Origin: an uncultured Bacteroidales bacterium
GTDB lineage: Bacteria > Bacteroidota > Bacteroidia > Bacteroidales > WCHB1-69
Length of the DNA: 19,648 nucleotides
NCBI GenBank assembly: GCA_946407715.1
Contig: CAMJPH010000042.1
Span: forward strand, 1-19,648
Direction: 5' to 3'
Every line of letters begins with the position of its first letter. Within the stretch, counting starts at the first letter, position 1. Below the pieces are notes generated by a model that did not search any database, was not told the origin of the DNA, and saw nothing but the letters and a program-made list of their open reading frames with translations. A program made the translations under genes and the position numbers. This document shows positions 1-6,758 of this stretch, in pieces.

Positions 1-3000
1 TAGGGCTTTTTTGCAAAAAAAAGAGGGCGAGTCACTTTTGACACACCCCCTACACCGCCCGTTGTGCGTAACAACCGCCCGAATGCGTCATAAACCAGAA
101 TATCCATCGTTTCCGCCTGTACATTGTTCATTGTACATTGTACATTGACAACGCCGGTTGTCGGGTTCGGGTAAACCGTCATGGATGCGGCGAGGTTGTA
201 ATCGTCGATGCCGACGGTAATCGTTAGGTGCAGGGTCACCACAGAGTCGCAGCCATGGACCGTTTGGAAGGTTTGGGTGTAGTCGCCGGAGATGCAGTAG
301 GATTGGTCGTTCCAGTTGTAGCAGGAATCCGGACATTCGATGGAAAACTCGGTGGTGGCGGGCTGCCAAACATTGACGGTGGCGGAGGCCATGGCGTTGC
401 ACCCGGCTTCGTTATAGCCAATCACTTGGTAGGTACCCGCATTGCTGACGGTAAGCGTGGCATCCATAGTGCCATTGCTCCAAAGGTAGGTGGTTCCACC
501 GTTCGCGGTGAGCGTTGTACTCTCACCCGCGCAAATGTCCGTCTCGCCGGAGATAGTGATGACGGGCAGCTGTGACACCAAAACAGTGACCTCAGAGGTG
601 TTACTGCAACCTTCCACGGAAGTTCCCGTAACGGTGTAGATGCCGAATGCACTGATAGTTGCGGAGGCAGTATTGTCGCCCGTACTCCAACTGTAAGTGT
701 CTGCTCCTGAAGCAGTGAGCGTGGTGCTACCGCCCTCACAAATCGAAGTGTTACCACCGATAACAACAATGGGCAGCGGGGTCACGGTTACAGTGGCACT
801 AGCGGTTGCCATACAACCCTCCACGTTTGTGGCAGTCACCGTATAAATACCGCTTTCCGTCACATTGATGCTGTTGGTCGCACTGCCGTGGCTCCAGTTA
901 TAGCTGATTCCTCCATTGGCCGTGAGCGTGGTGCTTTCTCCTTCGCACAATGCCGTATTCCCCGAAATAGAAGGCGTAGGCAATGCTTTCACTGTCAACG
1001 TGAGTGTCAACACGCTGTCGCAACCATTAATTGTCTGCAGCGTGTGCGTGTATGTCCCAGCCACCATAATGTTCTGTCCGAAGAAGTTGTAGCTGTCGCC
1101 CTCGCACATACTGTGCGTAAGCGGGGTGTTGTAAGTCGGGTTCACGGAGACCGTCTTCGTGGCGGTGTTGCTACAACCGTTGGCATCCGTGCCCGTAACA
1201 GTGTAAACACCCGAACTGCTGACGGTTATCGCTGCGTTGGTGGAGGCGTTGCTCCATGCATACGTACTTGCACCTGTGGCGGTAAGCGTGATGTTATCGC
1301 CCTGACAGAATCTATTGTTGCCGGAGATGTTCACATTCGGTAGTGGATTCACGGTCACGGTAACATTCGCCGTGGCGGAGCAGCCGGCATTATTGCTGAC
1401 CGTGACAAAATAGCTGCCACCAGTGTTGACCACAATGGTGGGTTGTGTGCTACCATTGCTCCAAACATATTCCTCCCCACCATTGGCCGTGAGAGACGTG
1501 CTCTGGCCTTGACACACAGATGTGTTGCCCAAAATACTTGGAGTAGGAATGGGATAGACCGTCACATTGATGGAAGCTGAAGCTGAACAATTGTCCATAA
1601 AGGCGGTAACACTGTATTGCCCGCTCGTTTGTACCGTAATGGAAGGGGTACTAAGACCATTGCTCCACAGGTAGCTGGTACCTCCTGTGGCCGTAAGCGT
1701 AGTGCTTTGTCCTTCGCAGAGGGTTGAAATACCGCTGATACTCGGAGTGGCTTGTTCTATGACTGTTACGCTTTCGCTGCTGCTACACCCATAGCCGTTG
1801 GTGAATACACAAGTATATACTCCACTGTTATTGACGGTTATTGCCGATGTGCTTGCCCCCGTGTTCCACTGGTAGCTATTGGCTCCTGATGCGGTCAATG
1901 TGGTTGTCTCGCCTAAACACAGGTTCGTGTTACCGCTGATAACACCTTGTGGTACAGGGTTCACCACCACAGAAAGGGTTGTCGTGTTGATACATCCGTA
2001 ACTGTTGGTGCCTGTAACGCTGTAATCACCAGCACTCATCACTACGATGGAAGCGGTATTGCTGCCGTCGTCCCATACATAGCTGTTTGCTCCTGAAGCC
2101 GTAAGGGTAGTTGTAGCGCCAGCACAAATAGACAGGTTGCCGCTGATGGTAATGTTCGGCAGCGGATTGACCACCACCGCAACGCTCGTCTGCGAGGTGC
2201 ATCCTGCCGCGTTGGTGGCTACTACCGAATAGTTTCCGCCTTGTGACACCGTGATGGAAGCACCGCTTTCGCCGTTGCTCCATTGGTATGTGTTACCGCC
2301 GTTGGCCACCAATGTGGTGCTTTCACCCGAACATAAAGAAGTGTTGCCTGTGATGAAAGCTGTGGGCACAGGATTCACTTCCAGCGACAAGACAATGACG
2401 CTGTCGCAGCCGTTGGTAGCGGTGAGGGTATGTGTATAACTGCCCGTGGAAGTGAGTGTTTGTCCGTAGAAATTATAGCTTTCGCCCTGACACATCGTGT
2501 GCGATCGGAACTGCTGGTATGACGGATTCATAGAGATATCAACGGAAGCTTCCTGCGAATAGCCGTTGCTGGCTGTGCCCACCACACTGTAATGGCCGGC
2601 ATTACCTGCATATATGGAGGCTGTGTTGCTACCGTCGCTCCACTCATAGCTGCTGGCACCCGATGCCGTAAGCAGTGTGGTGCTGCCTTGACAGAAGGTG
2701 GTTTCACCACTAATGATGACAACAGGTCGTGGTTTTACTGTTAACGCGAAATTGGCCGTTCCAGTGCAGCCTCCGGCATTGGTGGCCGTCACTGTGTAGG
2801 TGCCACTCTCGTTCACTGTGATAGTGGCATCGGTACTGCCCGTGTTCCAAAGGTAGCTGTAGCCGCCGTTGGCCACTAATGTGGCACTCTCGCCTTGGCA
2901 CACAGATGAGTTGCCCGTGATGATCGGCGTGGGACTGCTCACCATAGTAGTGGTAACGTTAGAGGATGCCGAGCAGTTGCCCTGCGTGGCAGTGACGGTG

Positions 3001-5132
3001 TAGGTGCCTGCGGCATTCACCGTAATAGAGGGGGTGGTGGCACCGTTGCTCCACACGTAACTGCTACCTCCCGTTGCTGTAAGCGTGGTACTGCCGCCAT
3101 CGCATATAGCCGTGTTGCCCGTAATGACCGGCGTGGCAAATATGCTCACCGTGACGCTCTGCGTGTCGGTGCAACCGTAGCTGTTCGTGAAGGTACACAT
3201 AAAAGTACCGCTGTTGTTCACCGTGATAACTGGTGTGGTAGCACCCGTGCTCCAGTGGTAGCTGTTGGCTCCTGAAGCGGTTAGCGTGGTACTCTCTCCT
3301 GCACAGAGGGAGGTGTTGCCGCTGATAACTCCTTGCGGTATGGGATTTACAGTGACCGAGGCAGAAACGGTGATCACGCAACCGTTGGTGTCGTGTACCG
3401 TAACGGTGTAAGATGAGTCATTGACCACACGTATGCTTGTTTCATCACTTCCGTTGCTCCAATCGAAGGTAAATGCATTGGAGTGGCTGGAACTGCCTGT
3501 AACCGTAAATATGGCCGTATCTCCTTGACAGATAGTTGTAGTGGATTTGGAGATAGAAGCTTGAAGGTCGCACGCGAGTGTGGTGAAAGTTTTGTTTCCT
3601 CCATAGAGTGTTAGTCCGTTCTTCTCTACAAAGAATCGGTAAGTGTATGCGGTTCCACTTGAAAGACCTGAAAGTTGATGTGTTGCCGGTGTTCCCACAT
3701 TGACATAGACAGTGGTGAACTTTGAATCGGATGACTTTTTATATTCAAAACCAACCACATCTGCTGGACCATAGTAGATTCCGTTTAATTTGGCGGAGTG
3801 AAATGAAACTTGATTGGCATCTTGGGATAGTGGATACGTTCCATTTCCGAATATCGGATACCCGTTGTTTACAGTAGGAGTACCGTCCAAAACATATATG
3901 GTGCTGTCGGCATTCAGTAAAATAGGAAATGAAGCCGACTTCATTTCTGCTTCCGTCTTAGATGTGCCACCGCTCACTGTACCCCCACAGGTACTTAAAT
4001 AATAACAATTCGTAACCGTTCCACCAGAGCCACGAATGCCTCCCTTTGTTCCACCAGTAAGGATTCCTGTATTGTAACAATTTTTGATAGTTCCGCTTCC
4101 AATTCCTCTGACCCCTCCCGCAATACGTGTACCATTTGACACATTAGAACTTCCCCCACGATAGTATGCGTATGCTTTAACAGCACCGCAGTTATAATTG
4201 TTTAATATATTCGTTTCAGCATTTCCACAGATGCCTCCCGCATAGGAAATGCGAGAGCCAAAAGAATTTGCATCTGGACTTGAAGTAATTGCTGTAGAAG
4301 TAACTATACCTGTATTAAAATTGTTTGTTAGCAATGATGAATTGACTCCCGATATACCTCCTGCGTTTGAACTTGCTGCTACAGACCAATTACCTGAATT
4401 AAAATTATGACTGGCATCTGCTGATGACGAAATATTACCTTTATTGTAACAAAATGATATTATTCCATTTTCCCCTGAAATTCCGCCAACACTAGCGGAC
4501 GCATTTGAACGCACGTAATAGGAAGACCAGTCTGATGATGTTGTTGAAGACACATTACCCTCATTGTAACAATAGGTTATTATTGCATTAGTATTTGCAA
4601 ATCCAATTTTCCCACCAGACACAACACCTGCAATTCCAAAGTTACTTATGCTGGTTGTAATATTACCTGTGTTATAGCATGATTCCACTGTTCCAAAGCC
4701 TCTCCCTACAATGCCACCAATATAACAATTGTTATTTTGTCGAGATATGACCTTGCCCATAATAGTTCCCTTATTATAGCAGTAATTAATAATAGAACCA
4801 TCCACATTGACCATGCCTACAATACCGCCAGCATAAACACACTTGACAGCCCCTATGTTGTGACAATTTTGTATCACTGTATTAGATCCGTTAATATATG
4901 CAACTATTCCTCCTCCATAAACACCGATAGAATTAGGGGAGGATTCATTTACATTAGTGTTTACACCAAGATTCTCGCAACGGAAGCCATCTCCAGTTAT
5001 TCCAAACAAACCTAAATAGGTATAATTGCCCGTAACGAAGATATTGTCTATGAAATGGTTGTCGCCGTCAAACTTGCCTCGGAAGAGTCTTGAAGTGCTG
5101 TTGCCTATGGGTACCCACGCAACATTGTTCAT
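1..5132 (-). CDS. Giant T9SS-type adhesin with GLUG, Ig/PKD-like and CDSV repeats; stop lies beyond the window
   Basis: A single minus-strand frame (codon first bases at positions congruent to 2 mod 3) translates without a stop from 5309 to the left edge, giving at least 1710 residues from the first ATG at 5132. In order: GLUG-like repeats with GGIVG and NCYNTG motifs (about 5130-3890); a fibronectin-like piece ending in AYTYRFFVEKNG (about 3800-3580); 14 Ig/PKD-like domains of about 65 residues (pattern CxGxSTTLTASG, SYxWSNG, GTYTVT, GC); 3 shorter domains ending GCDSVxxLxL; then a sorting-domain start with VYPNPTTG and DAFGRLL. Such proteins are exported by Sec, carried by T9SS and anchored on the surface; binding is inferred. 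The GLUG part is visibly more AT-rich than the Ig part. No signal peptide is found in frame; a GTG at 5174 is an alternative start but also lacks one. The gene may be 5'-truncated. Confidence 0.85.
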   Translation of the reverse strand, partial: MNNVAWVPIGNSTSRLFRGKFDGDNHFIDNIFVTGNYTYLGLFGITGDGFRCENLGVNTNVNESSPNSIGVYGGGIVAYINGSNTVIQNCHNIGAVKCVYAGGIVGMVNVDGSIINYCYNKGTIMGKVISRQNNNCYIGGIVGRGFGTVESCYNTGNITTSISNFGIAGVVSGGKIGFANTNAIITYCYNEGNVSSTTSSDWSSYYVRSNASASVGGISGENGIISFCYNKGNISSSADASHNFNSGNWSVAASSNAGGISGVNSSLLTNNFNTGIVTSTAITSSPDANSFGSRISYAGGICGNAETNILNNYNCGAVKAYAYYRGGSSNVSNGTRIAGGVRGIGSGTIKNCYNTGILTGGTKGGIRGSGGTVTNCYYLSTCGGTVSGGTSKTEAEMKSASFPILLNADSTIYVLDGTPTVNNGYPIFGNGTYPLSQDANQVSFHSAKLNGIYYGPADVVGFEYKKSSDSKFTTVYVNVGTPATHQLSGLSSGTAYTYRFFVEKNGLTLYGGNKTFTTLACDLQASISKSTTTICQGDTAIFTVTGSSSHSNAFTFDWSNGSDETSIRVVNDSSYTVTVHDTNGCVITVSASVTVNPIPQGVISGNTSLCAGESTTLTASGANSYHWSTGATTPVITVNNSGTFMCTFTNSYGCTDTQSVTVSIFATPVITGNTAICDGGSTTLTATGGSSYVWSNGATTPSITVNAAGTYTVTATQGNCSASSNVTTTMVSSPTPIITGNSSVCQGESATLVANGGYSYLWNTGSTDATITVNESGTYTVTATNAGGCTGTANFALTVKPRPVVIISGETTFCQGSTTLLTASGASSYEWSDGSNTASIYAGNAGHYSVVGTASNGYSQEASVDISMNPSYQQFRSHTMCQGESYNFYGQTLTSTGSYTHTLTATNGCDSVIVLSLEVNPVPTAFITGNTSLCSGESTTLVANGGNTYQWSNGESGASITVSQGGNYSVVATNAAGCTSQTSVAVVVNPLPNITISGNLSICAGATTTLTASGANSYVWDDGSNTASIVVMSAGDYSVTGTNSYGCINTTTLSVVVNPVPQGVISGNTNLCLGETTTLTASGANSYQWNTGASTSAITVNNSGVYTCVFTNGYGCSSSESVTVIEQATPSISGISTLCEGQSTTLTATGGTSYLWSNGLSTPSITVQTSGQYSVTAFMDNCSASASINVTVYPIPTPSILGNTSVCQGQSTSLTANGGEEYVWSNGSTQPTIVVNTGGSYFVTVSNNAGCSATANVTVTVNPLPNVNISGNNRFCQGDNITLTATGASTYAWSNASTNAAITVSSSGVYTVTGTDANGCSNTATKTVSVNPTYNTPLTHSMCEGDSYNFFGQNIMVAGTYTHTLQTINGCDSVLTLTLTVKALPTPSISGNTALCEGESTTLTANGGISYNWSHGSATNSINVTESGIYTVTATNVEGCMATASATVTVTPLPIVVIGGNTSICEGGSTTLTASGADTYSWSTGDNTASATISAFGIYTVTGTSVEGCSNTSEVTVLVSQLPVITISGETDICAGESTTLTANGGTTYLWSNGTMDATLTVSNAGTYQVIGYNEAGCNAMASATVNVWQPATTEFSIECPDSCYNWNDQSYCISGDYTQTFQTVHGCDSVVTLHLTITVGIDDYNLAASMTVYPNPTTGVVNVQCTMNNVQAETMDILVYDAFGRLLRTTGGVGGVSKVTRPLFFAKKP
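119..146. repeat. Heptamer array inside the adhesin sorting domain
   Basis: Four consecutive 7-bp units: GTACATT, GTTCATT, GTACATT, GTACATT. On the coding strand they specify NVQCTMNNVQ within the T9SS sorting domain. Removing three units (21 bp) leaves an ordinary-looking VVNVQAETMDIL, so this looks like an in-frame expansion of a single AATGTAC seed. Confidence 0.75.
574..3345 (-). repeat. Two tandem 1386-bp super-repeats inside the adhesin
   Basis: Seven-domain blocks occur twice in tandem, about 574-1959 and 1960-3345. Four anchor pairs all lie exactly 1386 bp (462 codons) apart: 3331 and 1945, 2491 and 1105, 2403 and 1017, 2161 and 775. Each block holds the same domain order, including one CDSV domain. 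The protein grew by duplication of a multi-domain unit, not only of single domains. The copies have diverged considerably at base level, so the event is old. Confidence 0.8.
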
Positions 5133-5413
5133 ATTGAGGTCGGTGGTGAGACTTGGAACAATACAGTTGAACACAGGCCGTGCAGTCTGGCGGAGAAAGC
5201 GAGGAAATTGCTGGAAAAGGTGGCATCCGTCCTGTTCGAGGAAACGTGCTTGAACGTGCCGCTGAGACCACCGTTGCCACTTTTGGTGAAAATTCAGTCT
5301 TAAATCAAACTATAGCGTTTTGTTTTTAAGGTTTTGTCGGCAAAATTGCCATTGTTTTTGTTCGAGGGTTATATTTTTTCAACGATTGAGGTGAAATGGT
5401 TCGGTTCCCCTCT

Positions 5414-5445
5414 GTGTAGAGACGCATAATTATGCGTCTCTACAC
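5414..5445. repeat. 32-bp perfect palindrome, GTAGAGACGCA family
   Basis: The left arm GTGTAGAGACGCATAA is followed directly by its exact reverse complement. A second member lies at 6716-6743. As RNA it would form a long hairpin in either direction. It lies about 85 bp beyond the STAS gene stop, but without a clear T-run, so it is called a repeat and not a terminator. Confidence 0.85.
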
Positions 5446-5476
5446 CGTCGGAACATGTTAGATTGTTCGTTTTTCT

Positions 5477-5507
5477 TTTTTGGTGTTCTTTGGGGTTTGG
5501 TGAAAAA
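5477..5507. repeat. 31-bp direct repeat, copy 1
   Basis: Begins TTTTTGGTGTTCTTTGGGG and is identical over 31 bases to 6552-6582. This copy lies 22 bp past the end of the STAS-like gene. Confidence 0.85.
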
Positions 5508-5529
5508 TACGTTTTTATCCTATATCAAA

Positions 5530-5826
5530 TTAGTTGGCAGCTAACGCCAGTTGTCTCCGTTTCAGGGCAAGGGCGATATTCATCTTGGCCATGTCGTTCA
5601 GGCCAGAGAAAGTTGTCCTGTTTTTCAGTTCAGAAAGGGACATGATGAGCAACAGTTTGGCGATGCATTCGTCGGCGAAGGCGTTTGCCACTACGTCAAC
5701 ACCGCTGAAATCAAGCACCACCTTGCTGTCCCGTTCCATTACAGACAGCAAATCTTCTCTCACCTTGGCCCCCAAAACCCGGGTGCCGAGCTGATTACCA
5801 TAATCTTTGAATGTAAATGTCGTCAT
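5530..5826 (-). CDS. STAS-like protein (DUF4325 type), 98 aa
   Basis: A 98-residue cytoplasmic protein with the hallmarks of the STAS-like DUF4325 family: LGTR near the N-terminus (13-16), the core VVLDFSGVDVVANAFADE (36-53), and a short helical end with LKRR. STAS-fold proteins often act as switch partners that bind, or are phosphorylated by, GHKL kinases, as in the SpoIIAA/SpoIIAB pair. The family assignment is from pattern recognition. The gene lies directly downstream of a HATPase gene on the same strand; the gap is 122 bp to that gene's present stop, but only 12 bp to its original stop if a 14-bp duplication is removed. The two are therefore almost certainly an operon. What the pair regulates is not visible. 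Confidence 0.75.
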   Translation of the reverse strand: MTTFTFKDYGNQLGTRVLGAKVREDLLSVMERDSKVVLDFSGVDVVANAFADECIAKLLLIMSLSELKNRTTFSGLNDMAKMNIALALKRRQLALAAN

Positions 5827-5838
5827 CTTTCTATCATT

Positions 5839-5948
5839 TTACCATAAGTTGTCCAAATCGTCGTCTTCTAAAAAGGCCTCATTAAAATCTGCGGCACAGT
5901 CCGTGCGGTTGTCAACCACATCATTGGCATTTATCTCCCGATTTGCAT
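5839..5948 (-). pseudogene. Detached, out-of-frame C-terminal tail of the HATPase gene
   Basis: In the frame reached by removing the upstream 14-bp duplication, this stretch reads REINANDVVDNRTDCAADF and on to an acidic end, EDDDLDNLW, with TAA at 5841-5839. It has no start of its own and lies 12 bp before the ATG of the STAS-like gene, the spacing expected of operon partners. Confidence 0.75.
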
Positions 5949-6488
5949 TCACTGCCAAGTAAACAACCGTTCCTTCCGTCTTCTCATTTTCGCAAACCGA
6001 GCTTCGCAAACCACATAAACCAGTTTGTGCTGACCTGATGCGATAACCAATGATCCGCCGGCAAAAGTAATCAAATTTTTTGTCGAGTACAATCCGAATC
6101 CCATGCCTTTTCCTTCTGTCACCTTGTCAAGAATCACATGCTGTAATGCTTCTTTTTCGGTTAAATCTTTATACAAATCATTTTCAATCAATGATTTGTG
6201 TATGCCCATTCCATCATCAACCACCAAAACTTGAATCTGTTGTTTCTCTGCCGCATACCGAGACACCAGAACACCCGACTTCTTACCCGAATGAGTCAAC
6301 ACATTGTCCAGCACCTCATACAGACAGGAGTTGAAGGACTGCACGACAGACAGTTCTATGTCGTGAATTTTCAGAAGATTTGACACAATAGCATTGTATT
6401 CGTCATTGATGCTTTCCGAATCAAATGTGAAAATATCTGGTGTCGGAAACCCTGCAAAGTACATTCCTATGAGTTTGTTGATATTCAT
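5949..6488 (-). CDS. HATPase_c (GHKL) anti-sigma-like ATP-binding protein with frameshifted C-terminus
   Basis: A 179-residue protein with an intact GHKL ATP-binding fold: N box ExxDN (E58, D61, N62), G1 box VDDGMGI (90-96) and G2 box GKGMGFGL (126-133). It has no sensor or transmembrane part, so it resembles stand-alone anti-sigma-type ATPases/kinases. It precedes a DUF4325/STAS-like gene, a common pairing. The last 18 or so residues (rich in R and K, ending LFTWQ) are out of frame: two copies of TTCGCAAACC 14 bp apart (5989-5998 and 6003-6012) shift the frame after VVC (159-161). Removing 14 bp gives VVCENEKTEGTVVYLAVN and continues to a stop at 5839-5841, 211 residues in all. The catalytic core is intact, so the short form could still bind ATP. 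It could be a recent pseudogene, an on/off variant or a sequencing error. Confidence 0.8.
   Translation of the reverse strand: MNINKLIGMYFAGFPTPDIFTFDSESINDEYNAIVSNLLKIHDIELSVVQSFNSCLYEVLDNVLTHSGKKSGVLVSRYAAEKQQIQVLVVDDGMGIHKSLIENDLYKDLTEKEALQHVILDKVTEGKGMGFGLYSTKNLITFAGGSLVIASGQHKLVYVVCEARFAKMRRRKERLFTWQ
5989..6012. repeat. 14-bp partial tandem duplication causing the frameshift
   Basis: TTCGCAAACC occurs at 5989-5998 and 6003-6012, separated by GAGC (period 14). Because 14 is not a multiple of three, the duplication changes the reading frame of the HATPase gene; deleting one 14-bp unit joins two coding-looking frames seamlessly. Confidence 0.85.
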
Positions 6489-6551
6489 TGTTCTGTTAAC
6501 TTGTTTGTTAGAAAAACGCTTTATGTCAATATGTTATAATTTCAATTCTTC

Positions 6552-6582
6552 TTTTTGGTGTTCTTTGGGGTTTGGTGAAAAA
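6552..6582. repeat. 31-bp direct repeat, copy 2
   Basis: Identical to 5477-5507. It lies in the leader of the HATPase gene, between a candidate -7 box and the start codon. The two copies bracket the HATPase/STAS pair over about 1.1 kb. Confidence 0.85.
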
Positions 6583-6603
6583 ATGGGGTTGATATTTCGG
6601 GTG

Positions 6604-6611
6604 CGAAGATA
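6604..6611 (-). promoter_or_regulatory. Candidate -7 box for the HATPase/STAS operon
   Basis: The minus strand reads TATCTTCG, one base from the Bacteroidota -7 consensus TAnnTTTG, followed by CACC. The implied leader is about 110 nt and contains the 31-bp repeat. No convincing -33 element was seen. Confidence 0.4.
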
Positions 6612-6686
6612 CGAAAATCATTCGGTTTTGTCCGTGGGAATACGAAATTTTGGAGATGTGTTCGTTTTTTAGAGGCGCATAATAGA

Positions 6687-6714
6687 AAAGGCGCCGCAAC
6701 CGCGACGCCTTTTT
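6687..6714 (-). terminator. Likely terminator of the MFS gene
   Basis: AAAAGGCG and CGCCTTTT form an 8-bp stem flanked by A and T runs, downstream of the MFS stop on the minus strand. Flanking A/T runs would allow use in either direction. Confidence 0.55.
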
Positions 6715-6715
6715 C

Positions 6716-6743
6716 GTAGAGACGCAAAATTTTGCGTCTCTAC
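6716..6743. repeat. 28-bp perfect palindrome, GTAGAGACGCA family
   Basis: GTAGAGACGCAAAA is followed by its exact reverse complement. It is the same family as 5414-5445, with the central bases changed in a compensated way (CATAA/TTATG against CAAAA/TTTTG). It starts 15 bp past the MFS stop and may contribute to 3'-end formation. Confidence 0.8.
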
Positions 6744-6758
6744 ATTTGGGATTAGGGA

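Larger units (their letters stand above)
5133..5529. other. Unexplained junction and intergenic stretch between adhesin and STAS gene
   Basis: From 5133 to 5309 the adhesin frame stays open, but its sequence (rich in Q, R and F) does not look like the start of a GLUG protein or a signal peptide, and it ends at a TAG at 5312-5310. The plus strand here has an open frame ending at TAA 5301-5303 with a helix-like stretch (AEKARKLLEKVASVLFEE) that I do not recognise. From 5310 to 5529 the sequence is AT-rich and non-coding, holding a 32-bp palindrome and one copy of a 31-bp direct repeat. Confidence 0.5.

Noticed and set aside
228..1343. Plus-strand open frames of 115 and 151 residues
   Set aside because: They are shadows of the repetitive adhesin coding sequence on the minus strand.
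574..3345. CRISPR array or tandem rRNA-like repeats
   Set aside because: The regular spacing comes from protein domain repeats in an open frame, with no identical short repeats and unique spacers.
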